NCBI GenBank assembly: GCA_963920635.1
Contig: OY987301.1
Location: forward strand, 53,698,560 to 53,762,559
Source: Pseudeuparius sepicola
Lineage: Eukaryota > Arthropoda > Insecta > Coleoptera > Anthribidae
Length of the DNA stretch: 64,000 nt
Direction: 5' to 3'
A program made the position numbers and the translations under genes. This document shows positions 27,301 to 37,834 of this stretch, in pieces. The notes below the pieces were generated by a model. The model searched no databases and was not told where the DNA came from. It was given only the letters and a program-made list of their open reading frames with translations. How positions within the stretch are numbered: position 1 is the first letter of the stretch; every line of letters starts with the position of its first letter.

Positions 27301-30300
27301 GGTGGAAGACGATTTTGTTACACCACCATATTTTTACCAAAAGTGATTTGCAGCCAGAGATTTGAAAAAAATCAGGGGCGTACTAGATTCTAAAATTCGT
27401 TAAATGATTTTCGAATTTATTTTGGGTTGAAAGCGATTTTGTTACACCACCAGATTTTTACCAAAAGTCACTTGCAGCGAGAGAAACCACCCATCATAGC
27501 AGATTTGAAAAAAATCAGGGTCGTACTATATTCCAAAATTCGTTAAATGATTTTCGAATTTATTTTTGGTGGAAGGCGATTTTGTTACACCATCAGATTT
27601 TTACCAAAAGTGATTTGCAGCCAGAGAAACGACCTGTCATATCAGATTTGAAATAAATCAGGGGCGTACTATATTCTAAAATTCGTTAAATGATTTTCGA
27701 ATTTATTTTTGGTGGAAGGCGATTTTGTTACACCACCAGATTTTTAACAAAAGTCACTTGCAGCCAGAGGAACGACCTGTCATAGCAGATTTGAAAAAAA
27801 TCAGGGGCGTACTATATTCCAAAATTCGTTAAATGATTTTCGAATTTATTTTTGGTGGAAGGCGATTTTGTTACACCATCAGATTTTTACCAAAAGTGAT
27901 TTGCAGCCAGAGAAACGACCTGTCATAGCAGATTTGAAAAAAATCAGGGGCGTACTATATTCCAAAATTCGTTAAATGATTTTCGAATTTATTTTTGGTG
28001 GAAGGCGATTTTGTTACACCATCAGATTTTTACCAAAAGTGATTTGCAGCCAGAGAAACGACCTGTCATATCAGATTTGAAAAAAATCAGGGGCGTACTA
28101 GATTCTAAAATTCGTTAAATAATTTTCGAATTTATTCTTGGTGGAAGGCGATTTTGTTACACCACCAGATTTTTACCAAAAGTCTTTTGTAGCGAGAGAA
28201 ACAACCTGTCATAGCAGATTTGAAAAAAATCAGGGGCGTACTATATTCTAAAAATCGTTAAATAATTTTCGAATTTATTCTTGGTGGAAGACGATTTTGT
28301 TACACCACCAGATTTTTACCAAAAGTCATTTGTAGCGAGAGAAACAACCTGTCATAGCAGATTTGAAAAAAATCAGGGGCGTACTATATTCTAAAAATCG
28401 TTAAATAATTTTCGAATTTATTCTTGGTGGAAGACGATTTTGTTACACCACCAGATTTTTACCAAAAGTCACTTGCAGCGAGAGAAACCACCTATCATAG
28501 CAGATTTGAAAAAAATCAAGGGCGTACTATATTCTAAAGTTTGTTAAATAATTTTCGAATTTATTCTTGGTGGAAGACGATTTTGTTACACCACCAGATT
28601 TTTACCAAAAGTCACTTGCAGCGAGAGAAACCACCCATCATAGCAGATTTGAAAAAAATCAGGGGCGTACTATATTCTAAAATTCGTTAAATAATTTTCG
28701 AATTTATTCTTGGTGGAAGGCGATTTTGTTACACCACCAGATTTTTACCAAAAGTCTTTTGTAGCGAGAGAAACAACCTGTCATAGCAGATTTGAAAAAA
28801 ATCAGGGGCGTACTATATTCTAAAATTCGTTAAATAATTTTCGAATTTATTCTTGGTGGAAGACGATTTTGTTACACCACCAGATTTTTACCAAAAGTCT
28901 TTTGTAGCGAGAGAATCAACCTGTCATAGCAGATTTGAAAAAAATCAGGGGCGTACTATATTATAAAATTCGTTAAATAATTTCGAATTTTTTTTTGGTG
29001 GAAGACGATTTTGTTACACCACCAGATTTTTACCAAAAGTCACTTGCAGCGAGAGAAACCACCTATCATAGCAGATTTGAAAAAAATCAGGGGCGTACTA
29101 TATTCTAAAATTCGTTAAATAATTTTCGAATTTATTCTTGCTGGAAGGCGATTTTGTTACACCACCAGATTTTTAACAAAAGTCACTTGCAGCCAGAGGA
29201 ACGACCTGTCATAGCAGATTTGAAAAAAATCAGGGGCGTACTATATTCTAAAATTCGTTAAATGATTTTCGAATTTATTTTGGGTTGAAAGCGATTTTGT
29301 TACACCACCAGATTTTTACCAAAAGTCACTTGCAGCGAGAGAAACCACCTATCATAGCAGATTTGAAAAAAATCAAGGGCGTACTATATTCTAAAGTTTG
29401 TTAAATAATTTTCGAATTTATTCTTGGTGGAAGACGATTTTGTTACACCACCAGATTTTTACCAAAAGTCACTTGCAGCGAGAGAAACCACCCATCATAG
29501 CAGATTTGAAAAAAATCAGGGGCGTACTATATTCTAAAATTCGTTAAATGATTTTCGAATTTATTTTGGGTTGAAAGCGATTTTGTTACACCACCAGATT
29601 TTTACCAAAAGTCACTTGCAGCGAGAGAAACCACCTATCATAGCAGATTTGAAAAAAATCAAGGGCGTACTATATTCTAAAGTTTGTTAAATAATTTTCG
29701 AATTTATTCTTGGTGGAAGACGATTTTGTTACACCACCAGATTTTTACCAAAAGTCACTTGCAGCGAGAGAAACCACCCATCATAGCAGATTTGAAAAAA
29801 ATCAGGGGCGTACTAGATTCTAAAATTCGTTAAATGATTTTCGAATTTATTTTGGGTTGAAAGCGATTTTGTTACACCACCAGATTTTTACCAAAAGTCA
29901 CTTGCAGCGAGAGAAACCACCTATCATAGCAGATTTGAAAAAAATCAAGGGCGTACTATATTCTAAAGTTTGTTAAATAATTTTCGAATTTATTCTTGGT
30001 GGAAGACGATTTTGTTACACCACCAGATTTTTACCAAAAGTCACTTGCAGCGAGAGAAACCACCCATCATAGCAGATTTGAAAAAATCAGGGGCGTACTA
30101 TATTCTAAAATTCGTTAAATAATTTTCGAATTTATTCTTGGTGGAAGGCGATTTTGTTACACCACCAGATTTTTACCAAAAGTCTTTTGTAGCGAGAGAA
30201 ACAACCTGTCATAGCAGATTTGAAAAAAATCAGGGGCGTACTATATTCTAAAATTCGTTAAATAATTTTCGAATTTATTTTGGGTTGAAAGCGATTTTGT

Positions 30301-32850
30301 TACACCACCAGATTTGTACCAAAAGTCACTTGCAGCGAGAGAAACCACCTATCATAGCAGATTTGAAAAAAATCAGGGGCGTACTATATTCTAAAATTCG
30401 TTAAATAATTTTCGAATTTATTCTTGGTGGAAGACGATTTTGTTACACCACCAGATTTTTACCAAAAGTGATTTGCAGCCAGAGAAACGACCTGTCATAG
30501 CAGATTTGAAAAAAATCAGGGGCGTACTATAATCTAAAATTCGTTAAATAATTTTCGAATTTATTTTGGGTTGAAAGCGATTTTGTTACACCACCAGATT
30601 TGTACGAAAAGTCACTTGCAGCGAGAGAAACCACCTATCATAGCAGATTTGAAAAAAATCAGGGGCGTACTATATTCTAAAATTCGTTAAATAATTTTCG
30701 AATTTATTCTTGGTGGAAGACGATTTTGTTATACCACCAGATTTTTACCAAAAGTGATTTGCAGCCAGAGAAACGACCTGTCATAGCAGATTTGAAAAAA
30801 ATCAGGGGCGTACTATAATCTAAAATTCGTTAAATAATTTTCGAATTTATTTTGGGTTGAAAGCGATTTTGTTACACCACCAGATTTGTACGAAAAGTCA
30901 CTTGCAGCGAGAGAAACCACCTATCATAGCAGATTTGAAAAAAATCAGGGGCGTACTATATTCTAAAATTCGTTAAATAATTTTCGAATTTATTCTTGGT
31001 GGAAGACGATTTTGTTACACCACCAGATTTTTACCAAAAGTCATTTGTAGCGAGAGAAACAACCTGTCATAGCAGATTTGAAAAAAATCAGGGGCGTACT
31101 ATATTCTAAAATTCGTTAAATAATTTTCGAATTTATTCTTGGTGGAAGACGATTTTGTTACACCACCAGATTTTTACCAGAAGTCTTTTGTAGCTAGAGA
31201 AACAACCTGTCATAACAGATTTGAAAAAAATCAGGGGCGTACTATATTATAAAATTCGTTAAATAATTTCGAATTTTTTTTTGGTGGAAGACGATTTTGT
31301 TACACCACCAGATTTTTACCAAAAGTCACTTGCAGCCAGAGAAATGACCTGTCATAGCAGTATGAAAAAAATCAGTGGCGTACTATATTCTAAAATTCGT
31401 TAAATAATTTTCGAATTTATTCTTGGTGAAAGACGATTTTGTTACACCACCAGATTTTTACCAAAAGTCTTTTGTAGCGAGAGAAACAACCTGTCATAGC
31501 AGATTTGAAAAAAATCAGGGGCGTACTATATTCTAAAATTCGTTAAATAATTTTCGAATTTATTCTTGGTGGAAGACGATTTTGTTACACCACCAGATTT
31601 TTACCAAAAGTCATTTGTAGCGAGAGAAACAACCTGTCATAGCAGATTTGAAAAAAATCAGGGGCGTACTATATTCTAAAATTCGTTAAATAATTTTCGA
31701 ATTTATTCTTGGTGGAAGACGATTTTGTTACACCACCAGATTTTTACCAGAAGTCTTTTGTAGCTAAAGAAACAACCTGTCATGGCAGATTTGAAAAAAA
31801 CCAGGGGCGTACTATATTATAAAATTCGTTAAATAATTTCGAATTTTTTTTTGGTGGAAGACGATTTTGTTACACCACCAGATTTTTACCAAAAGTCACT
31901 TGCAGCCAGAGAAACGACCTGTCATAGCAGTATGAAAAAAATCAGGGGCGTACTATATTCTAAAATTCGTTAAATAATTTTCGAATTTATTCTTGGTGGA
32001 AGACGATTTTGTTACACCACCAGATTTTTACCAGAAGTCTTTTGTAGCGAGAGAAACAACCTGTCATAGCAGATTTGAAAAAAATCAGGGGCGTACTATA
32101 TTCTAAAATTCGTTAAATGATTTTCGAATTTATTTTTGGTGGAAGGCGATTTTGTTACACCATCAGATTTTTACCAAAAGTCACTTGCAGCCAGAGAAAC
32201 GACCTGTCATAGCAGTATGAAAAAAATCAGGGGCGTACTATATTCTAAAATTCGTTAAATAATTTTCGAATTTATTCTTGGTGGAAGACGATTTTGTTAC
32301 ACCACCAGATTTTTACCAGAAGTCTTTTGTAGCTAGAGAACCTGTCATAGCAGATTTGAAAAAAATCAGGGGCGTACCTACTATATTCTAAAATTCGTTA
32401 AATGATTTTCGAATTTATTTTTGGTGGAAGGCGATTTTGTTACACCATCAGATTTTTACCAAAAGTCACTTGCAGCCAGAGAAACGACCTGTCATAGCAG
32501 TATGAAAAAAATCAGGGGCGTACTATATTCTAAAATTCGTTAAATAATTTTCGAATTTATTCTTGGTGGAAGACGATTTTGTTACACCACCAGATTTTTA
32601 CCAGAAGTCTTTTGTAGCGAGAGAAACAACCTGTCATAGCAGATTTGAAAAAAATCAGGGGCGTACTATATTCTAAAATTCGTTAAATGATTTTCGAATT
32701 TATTTTTGGTGGAAGGCGATTTTGTTACACCATCAGATTTTTACCAAAAGTCACTTGCAGCCAGAGAAACGACCTGTCATAGCAGATTTGAAAAAAATCA
32801 GGGGCGTACTATATTCTAAAATTCGTTAAATAATTTTCGAATTTATTTTT
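21385..32850 (+). repeat. 143-bp satellite array, left block
   Basis: About 80 head-to-tail monomers of 143 bp, with a 133-bp variant (TTGTTGTTACACC in place of the GGTGGAAGGCG part). Marker strings in this orientation are CCAGATTTTTACCAAAAGTC and TCAGGGGCGTACTATATTCT. Mixed variant types (GCAGCGAGAG, GCAGCCAGAG, GTAGCGAGAG) alternate in higher-order patterns. Part of the array repeats at an offset of about 1,141 bp (eight monomers; compare 23041 with 24182). No coding function is seen. Confidence 0.97.
21534..26471 (+). repeat. Large duplication within the left satellite, offset 4,677 bp
   Basis: The unusual monomer pair at 21534-21794, containing a unique TACTACTACTATTTGCTAAAA segment, recurs identically at 26211-26471. 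The runs of GTTGTTGTTACACC variants follow both copies. This marks a higher-order unit of about 4.68 kb. Confidence 0.85.
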
Positions 32851-32857
32851 ATATATA

Positions 32858-33668
32858 CAGTGCCCGCCAAAAAGTTGGAACCATATGGGATTTTTTTTAT
32901 TTTTGGGCTAAGATGAAAGTGCTCTGGGGCGATCATCTCTGCTTCCAAAAAGATTCGAAATGGAGATCATTAAACGTCGTTACGTCATTTGTTCAGTGTG
33001 TGCTTGCTCAATAACTATTGTTTGACTTAAAATGTTGACACCTGCCTACTAGATTAAAATGCAAAATATTGTTAATATTTTTCTAGGCTTGCTGTGTTAA
33101 ATTTGTTAGAATTTTAGCAGTAGTGCGTCTGTGAACTTAATAAAAACAATTCTGTAATGAATAAGATCGTCTAACATAAAAAAATTGGCAACGGTTGTCC
33201 AGAAATGGAGAAATCGTCCAAAATTGCACCTTGTTAGTTGAGTTTTTCTTGAAATTAGCCGATTACGACCCAAAAAGGGTCCATAACTAAAAAATTTCAC
33301 GTTTGGATGATAGGCAAACAATTCTAAATCAAATATGGTACACCGAAAAAAATGAAATTTATTAGTTTTTATATTTTTTCAAAAAATGAAAAATTTATCA
33401 TTGTCAGAATTTTTGTCTGAAAATTTGCACATGGGTGTAAAATAACATTCCAAGCAACTTTTTCAAATAACTTTTTTTTATAAAATCACAAATAAAGCGT
33501 ATTTTGGCCATTTATTTAAATAAATGTCATTTTTGACAGGTGTGTCAAATGACGTCACGGCGTTTAATGATTTCATTTCGAATCTTTTTGGAAGCAGAGG
33601 TGATCGCCCCAGAGTAGTTTCATCTTAGCGTAAAAATAAAATTTTCCCATATGGTTCCAACTTTTATA
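32858..33668. mobile_element. Nested MITE-like element, left copy
   Basis: The first ~130 bp from 32869 (AGTTGGAACCATATGGGA ... GGGGCGATCATCTCTGC ... GACGTAACGACG complement) return as an inverted repeat ending at about 33665. The interval is about 0.8 kb and non-coding. Outer TIR CAGTGCCCGCC is lost on the inner side, where ACTTTTATACATAT short repeats occur. It is typical of a non-autonomous Tc1/mariner-like element. Confidence 0.55.
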
Positions 33669-33710
33669 CATATACTTTTATACATATATACAACTTTTAT
33701 ACAAATATAT

Positions 33711-36700
33711 TTACAGCTGTTTAAGTACCATATCGAGGGTATATGGTTCTGGGTAGTCAAAATTAAATTCCTCGATAGAATGCAACTTCCTATATTTATC
33801 GACAAGATCTAATTCGGCATCTTTTATTCCGTAATATCGACAAATTATTTTTGTGTTCATTAAGTCCAGCAAGACGTATACCACAATTTTTCTTTCTACT
33901 ATTCCTGTGTGTTTCATAATGCACTTACATGTGTATACCGACTTGTCAAATTCAAGGAAGGCTACGGAATAGTCCCATTTTAGATGGGAGTCGTGGTCAT
34001 TTATTGTTCGGAATCTACGGCATTCTTCATTCGTATTCCTGTTTTCGTAAATATTCTTTAGGTAACTGACATAGTGGATTACCAAGAATTCAATCTCGAG
34101 AAGGTCCAACGTTACATATTTGTTGTTTGTAGTGGTACTGAAAGGGTCTTGACCATACGATTTACATAAATGACAAGTGTAAATATAACCCGGATTTTTC
34201 AATTCTTCCAAATTTATACTATCTATGGGAATTTGAGAACATTTGCGGATATGCAACCACCTGTTGCAGGTGCCGCAACCAATGTAATCGTCTTGGTTAT
34301 TTACGCCGCAACGTAAACATTTATCGAACATGTTCTGAGATGACGTTAGTAACATATTTTGGATTATTATTCTATAATTTTCGGGATTAATAGTTGCTCC
34401 AGCTGAAAGTTTCTTAAAATCATCCATATCCTTTGCTTGCTCCAGTAGCTCTATATAGAACATTACGTAAACTCCGCAGTTGGTATAGTCATCTTTTGCC
34501 TGAGATGGATAGGAGAAAACGTTAGAAATTTTCCATTTTCTCATGTTAAGTTTTTCTGATTTATGCAGTCGATCCCGTGACGAAAAAAAGAATTTTAGTT
34601 GTTTCAAAATTTCCTCCTCTAGACTCTTTGTTTGACGTGCGGGGTCCATGATATAAATTAAATTCCTGGACAGGTCTAATATTAACAACATCCAATGATT
34701 CTGGTTGTGGTTGTAAGGTAACAGTATAAATGCGGTGTTTTCCAGTGGTCGCTGTAGAGGTTCAAATTTTGAAAAATTAACGAAATACCCATTTAAAATC
34801 AAATGTGAGGATACTGTATCTATGTAATAAATCCTCTCAGTGCTCTTAAGTTTAGAAAATGCCATGGCATCTATACAATAATCCGATACCCATTGATCTA
34901 CTATTCCAGTATTCCTCACAGAACCACAGGAATTATAGTCGGATTGTATAGATCTGAAGTCCGAACTAGACAAGCTAATCGTTTGATTTTGATAATTATA
35001 CTTGCCGAAAATGAATTCGGCATTTATTGCTGTATATTGATAATAGTTGTTATTGAAAAACAGTCCGTTGTTTAGACATCTTTCATCTGGTTTATCAAGA
35101 GAAACTATGCAATCCTCGGATTTTATGACTGTTGTGAAATTTTCCGAAACATTTTCAATATTTCTCTCTACATCAATTGTTTGGTCCACAACTTCAATAG
35201 GGGATTTTTTGAAGTCTTCTTTTGCGGGGAAAGTCGTGACGCCTTCCAATTTTTTTAAATATTTTTTTCGAAAAAAGCCTTTTTGCTTTTTTTTTCTCTT
35301 CCAAGATTCCTTAATAAGTGGGTTATCAACATCTTTGATAGCAAGAATTTTCTCTTTGCGTTTAGGCGTTTTGCCAATGTCTAGCTCTATCGCTTTTATG
35401 CCGGACGTTACGTAAGTTCGTACCTTGGAAATAAATCTTCCCAATTTTAAATTCGATGCATGTTCCAGAATTTCACTCTTAACGACCTTAAACCAAGACT
35501 CGGCTACAGAATTGCTTATTCGTCCAGTTTCTAAAATGTCCGTCCAGAGAGGTGCAAATGGCATCAATCGCTTCAAAAGATATAAGAAAAAGTTCCGGCT
35601 CTGATATGGGTTCAATCGTTGTTCGGTATTTAATTTCTTTTTTGCTTCCGTTCTTCTTTCGACGTCGTCGTAAATTCTAAAAAAACAAATAGCAAATGCA
35701 GTTGTACCATATTCACCTCTAACGGTTGAATCATCCGAAGCAAAATTTTCATGAACTGATTCATTTTCACGCAACTTCATAATATTTTCAAATTTGTCAT
35801 ACGAATCAGTTGTCAATAATTCTTCTATGGCCCGATCTACATCAGAATCGTATTTCGGGCACAACAATAGAACAGCTACGTTTTCAAACTGAAACATTAG
35901 TTCCTCCATTGAGGTACATTGCACCAAGACAGCGATTGCGTTAACTATACCATCCCTTATTTGGCGCTCTTTTTTAATTTTGGCAAGTCTGTTGCAAATC
36001 ATCTTGATAAGATGTGCACAACAACACCTTAATTTTATTAATGAAAATAATCTAGAATCGTCCATGTTTGTGACGTATTTAAAGCAGATATTTAAGTAGG
36101 TATATAAACTCATGTCGTTAAACCCCTGACAAACCGCAGTCATAAGTGCAAAACTCCAATCCGTCACTACAACTTCAAAGACCGGCCAAATTTTATTACA
36201 AGAGGTGCGTATAAAATGTTTGAAATGAAGTAAGAAAGAAAGTATGGTTATCGAGTCATGTCTCGAGCTAATGAATTCGGCGATAGGTAGCATTTGACCA
36301 TTTGAATTTATTACCAAGGAATAGTACAGGACCTTGTGCCCCCTGTCGTAACTGGATGGTCGTACTACTGATCCTGTAGCGTCAAAGTACACAGTCGCCT
36401 TGTTGTTGTATTTCAGTAGTACTTTTATTTGCTCTTTACTGAATAGATAAACAAGCGTTCTGCCGGTAGGAAAGTGTATCCATCTATGTTCTTCGTTTTC
36501 GTTAAGAGAGCGCCGCAGAATGTCCAACAAGGGATCGGTGTGAAAATCTCCTTCTGCTAACCCTTCAGATCTTGCTTTTTGATATACTGCTAATGATCGA
36601 AGATTTTGCCAGTTGCCCTCGTAAATCAGTGCCGGATCTACTTTACTGATTTCTTCAGAACGTATTATATTTGGCTTAGTTTTTTTCAGGCGATCTTTTA

Positions 36701-37250
36701 CCTCCTTTCGTTCCAAACCCTTTAACCAGTAAGAATGCTCTTCGTTGTGGTTTGTGTTTCTTGGCCCTTTGTAATACAGATCTAAATGCATTGTGTTTTC
36801 TTTAATAATGAAAATCAGCTTATAATGTCTACATGATGTTTGCTTACACCGAGCATACTCTACTACTTCCCCCTTCTTTTTATTTCTTCTGGAACCTTTA
36901 TAAATCAAGAGACAAGTAATTGAATGCGATGCAAGTTCATTTCTCAAGACAAAGTGTCGCATTTCGGGATTAACCGACAGATCCGTCTTGTCCCTAAAGC
37001 GTGCCAAAGTTATTGTCATCAATAATTCAAAGCGGTTTAATTCCTTGGGATCAACCTCCTTTGAAGCCTGGGAATTTTTTTCAAAAATGATATTATTGTT
37101 ATTATCCATGATGCCTTCATCAGAATAATTGTGCTCAATTGAATCAGCTTCAGCAGCCATCTCAGGGCCTTGAATAGATTGAGCATTTTCATTTTCCGTA
37201 AGAAGTTCACGCAGCAGCTGAATATTGCGCTTAATTTTTAACTGTAGCAT
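33711..37250 (-). CDS. MULE-like transposase fused to Ulp1-type protease and PHD finger (left arm, longest copy)
   Basis: 1179 residues. Residues 130-172 hold a FLYWCH-like zinc region (C135, C140, H169, H172). The transposase core shows D290 (VYFDATGS), D364 (VVVTDWS), C410-x2-H413 and E584 (SNSVAESW), the D-D-CxxH-E order of Mutator-like enzymes. Residues 845-930 are a C48 protease with H852, D869, Q917 and C925 (TNCGVYV), the family that cleaves SUMO-like modifiers. Residues 978-1029 are a PHD-type Cys4-His-Cys3 finger. Comparison with the right arm shows that the ancestral frame began further upstream (37432) and that this copy has lost one base near 37270. It may still be translated from 37250. 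It reads outward from the array. A KDZ-type transposase is an alternative family call. Confidence 0.85.
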   Translation of the reverse strand: MLQLKIKRNIQLLRELLTENENAQSIQGPEMAAEADSIEHNYSDEGIMDNNNNIIFEKNSQASKEVDPKELNRFELLMTITLARFRDKTDLSVNPEMRHFVLRNELASHSITCLLIYKGSRRNKKKGEVVEYARCKQTSCRHYKLIFIIKENTMHLDLYYKGPRNTNHNEEHSYWLKGLERKEVKDRLKKTKPNIIRSEEISKVDPALIYEGNWQNLRSLAVYQKARSEGLAEGDFHTDPLLDILRRSLNENEEHRWIHFPTGRTLVYLFSKEQIKVLLKYNNKATVYFDATGSVVRPSSYDRGHKVLYYSLVINSNGQMLPIAEFISSRHDSITILSFLLHFKHFIRTSCNKIWPVFEVVVTDWSFALMTAVCQGFNDMSLYTYLNICFKYVTNMDDSRLFSLIKLRCCCAHLIKMICNRLAKIKKERQIRDGIVNAIAVLVQCTSMEELMFQFENVAVLLLCPKYDSDVDRAIEELLTTDSYDKFENIMKLRENESVHENFASDDSTVRGEYGTTAFAICFFRIYDDVERRTEAKKKLNTEQRLNPYQSRNFFLYLLKRLMPFAPLWTDILETGRISNSVAESWFKVVKSEILEHASNLKLGRFISKVRTYVTSGIKAIELDIGKTPKRKEKILAIKDVDNPLIKESWKRKKKQKGFFRKKYLKKLEGVTTFPAKEDFKKSPIEVVDQTIDVERNIENVSENFTTVIKSEDCIVSLDKPDERCLNNGLFFNNNYYQYTAINAEFIFGKYNYQNQTISLSSSDFRSIQSDYNSCGSVRNTGIVDQWVSDYCIDAMAFSKLKSTERIYYIDTVSSHLILNGYFVNFSKFEPLQRPLENTAFILLPYNHNQNHWMLLILDLSRNLIYIMDPARQTKSLEEEILKQLKFFFSSRDRLHKSEKLNMRKWKISNVFSYPSQAKDDYTNCGVYVMFYIELLEQAKDMDDFKKLSAGATINPENYRIIIQNMLLTSSQNMFDKCLRCGVNNQDDYIGCGTCNRWLHIRKCSQIPIDSINLEELKNPGYIYTCHLCKSYGQDPFSTTTNNKYVTLDLLEIEFLVIHYVSYLKNIYENRNTNEECRRFRTINDHDSHLKWDYSVAFLEFDKSVYTCKCIMKHTGIVERKIVVYVLLDLMNTKIICRYYGIKDAELDLVDKYRKLHSIEEFNFDYPEPYTLDMVLKQL

Positions 37251-37432
37251 AATTCTATTTTTAAATGTGTTTTTATCTTAAAAAACAAACACATTTCAGA
37301 ATAGTACGAACAATTCGATCTAGAAGAACATAAAAGCAATGCATCTAAGTCGATGCTCCATGATCTTATGAACTGTGCACATTCCGTTACATCTACAGTT
37401 TTTTTAGGTGGCCTACCCTTAAAACCTTTCAT
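37238..37432 (-). pseudogene. N-terminal segment of the transposase with AT-hook-like motif, now out of frame
   Basis: 64 codons starting MKGFKGRPPKKT. GRPPKK resembles an AT-hook. In the right arm one extra base (TTCTTTATC against TTTTTATC, near 37270) makes the last part of this segment run in frame into the transposase start MLQLKIKRN. It is therefore the original N terminus, cut off here by a one-base deletion, and not an independent gene. Confidence 0.65.
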
Positions 37433-37564
37433 TTTTCTACCAAGGTATAACTGTTAAAACAAAAGAAAATAATTTAAACTATTGTCCAACTAAAGTTGTT
37501 CCAATAGAAAATTAAAAACTGTTATCTGGTTATTCACCAGAACAAAGCTAAAAAACCTGTCCAA

Positions 37565-37824
37565 TAGAAGCGGAAATCGTTTTTGCCCGGAGAAAATTCG
37601 TCAGAAGGTGGACTTTTTTGCAAGACTTGATCTGACGCCGAAAGCTTACTGAGAAAATGCGTTCAGTTCGTCGAGAACTAGCGGAAATCGTTTTTGCCCG
37701 GAGAAAAATTTTCAAAAACTATCCTACCGGGACCTCGACAACGCCCCACCTCGTGAATCAAAGTTCGACTTTCTTTGCAAGACTTGATCTGACGCCGAAA
37801 GCTTACTGAGAAAATGGGTTCAGT
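37565..37824 (-). repeat. 157-bp satellite, about 1.7 monomers in reverse orientation
   Basis: The left arm ends in monomers reading the opposite way from the main array. They mirror the last monomers at 45472-45730, including a partial outer unit with GAAGGTGGAC. The turn-round is at 37824-37835, where TTCAGT meets CGACAACGCCC and then GTAGAGGTCCC. Confidence 0.85.
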
Positions 37825-37834
37825 CGACAACGCC

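Noticed and set aside
34893..35415. Plus-strand frames inside the transposase gene, mirrored at 47.9-48.3 kb
   Set aside because: They are antisense shadows and occur in both arms only because the arms are copies.
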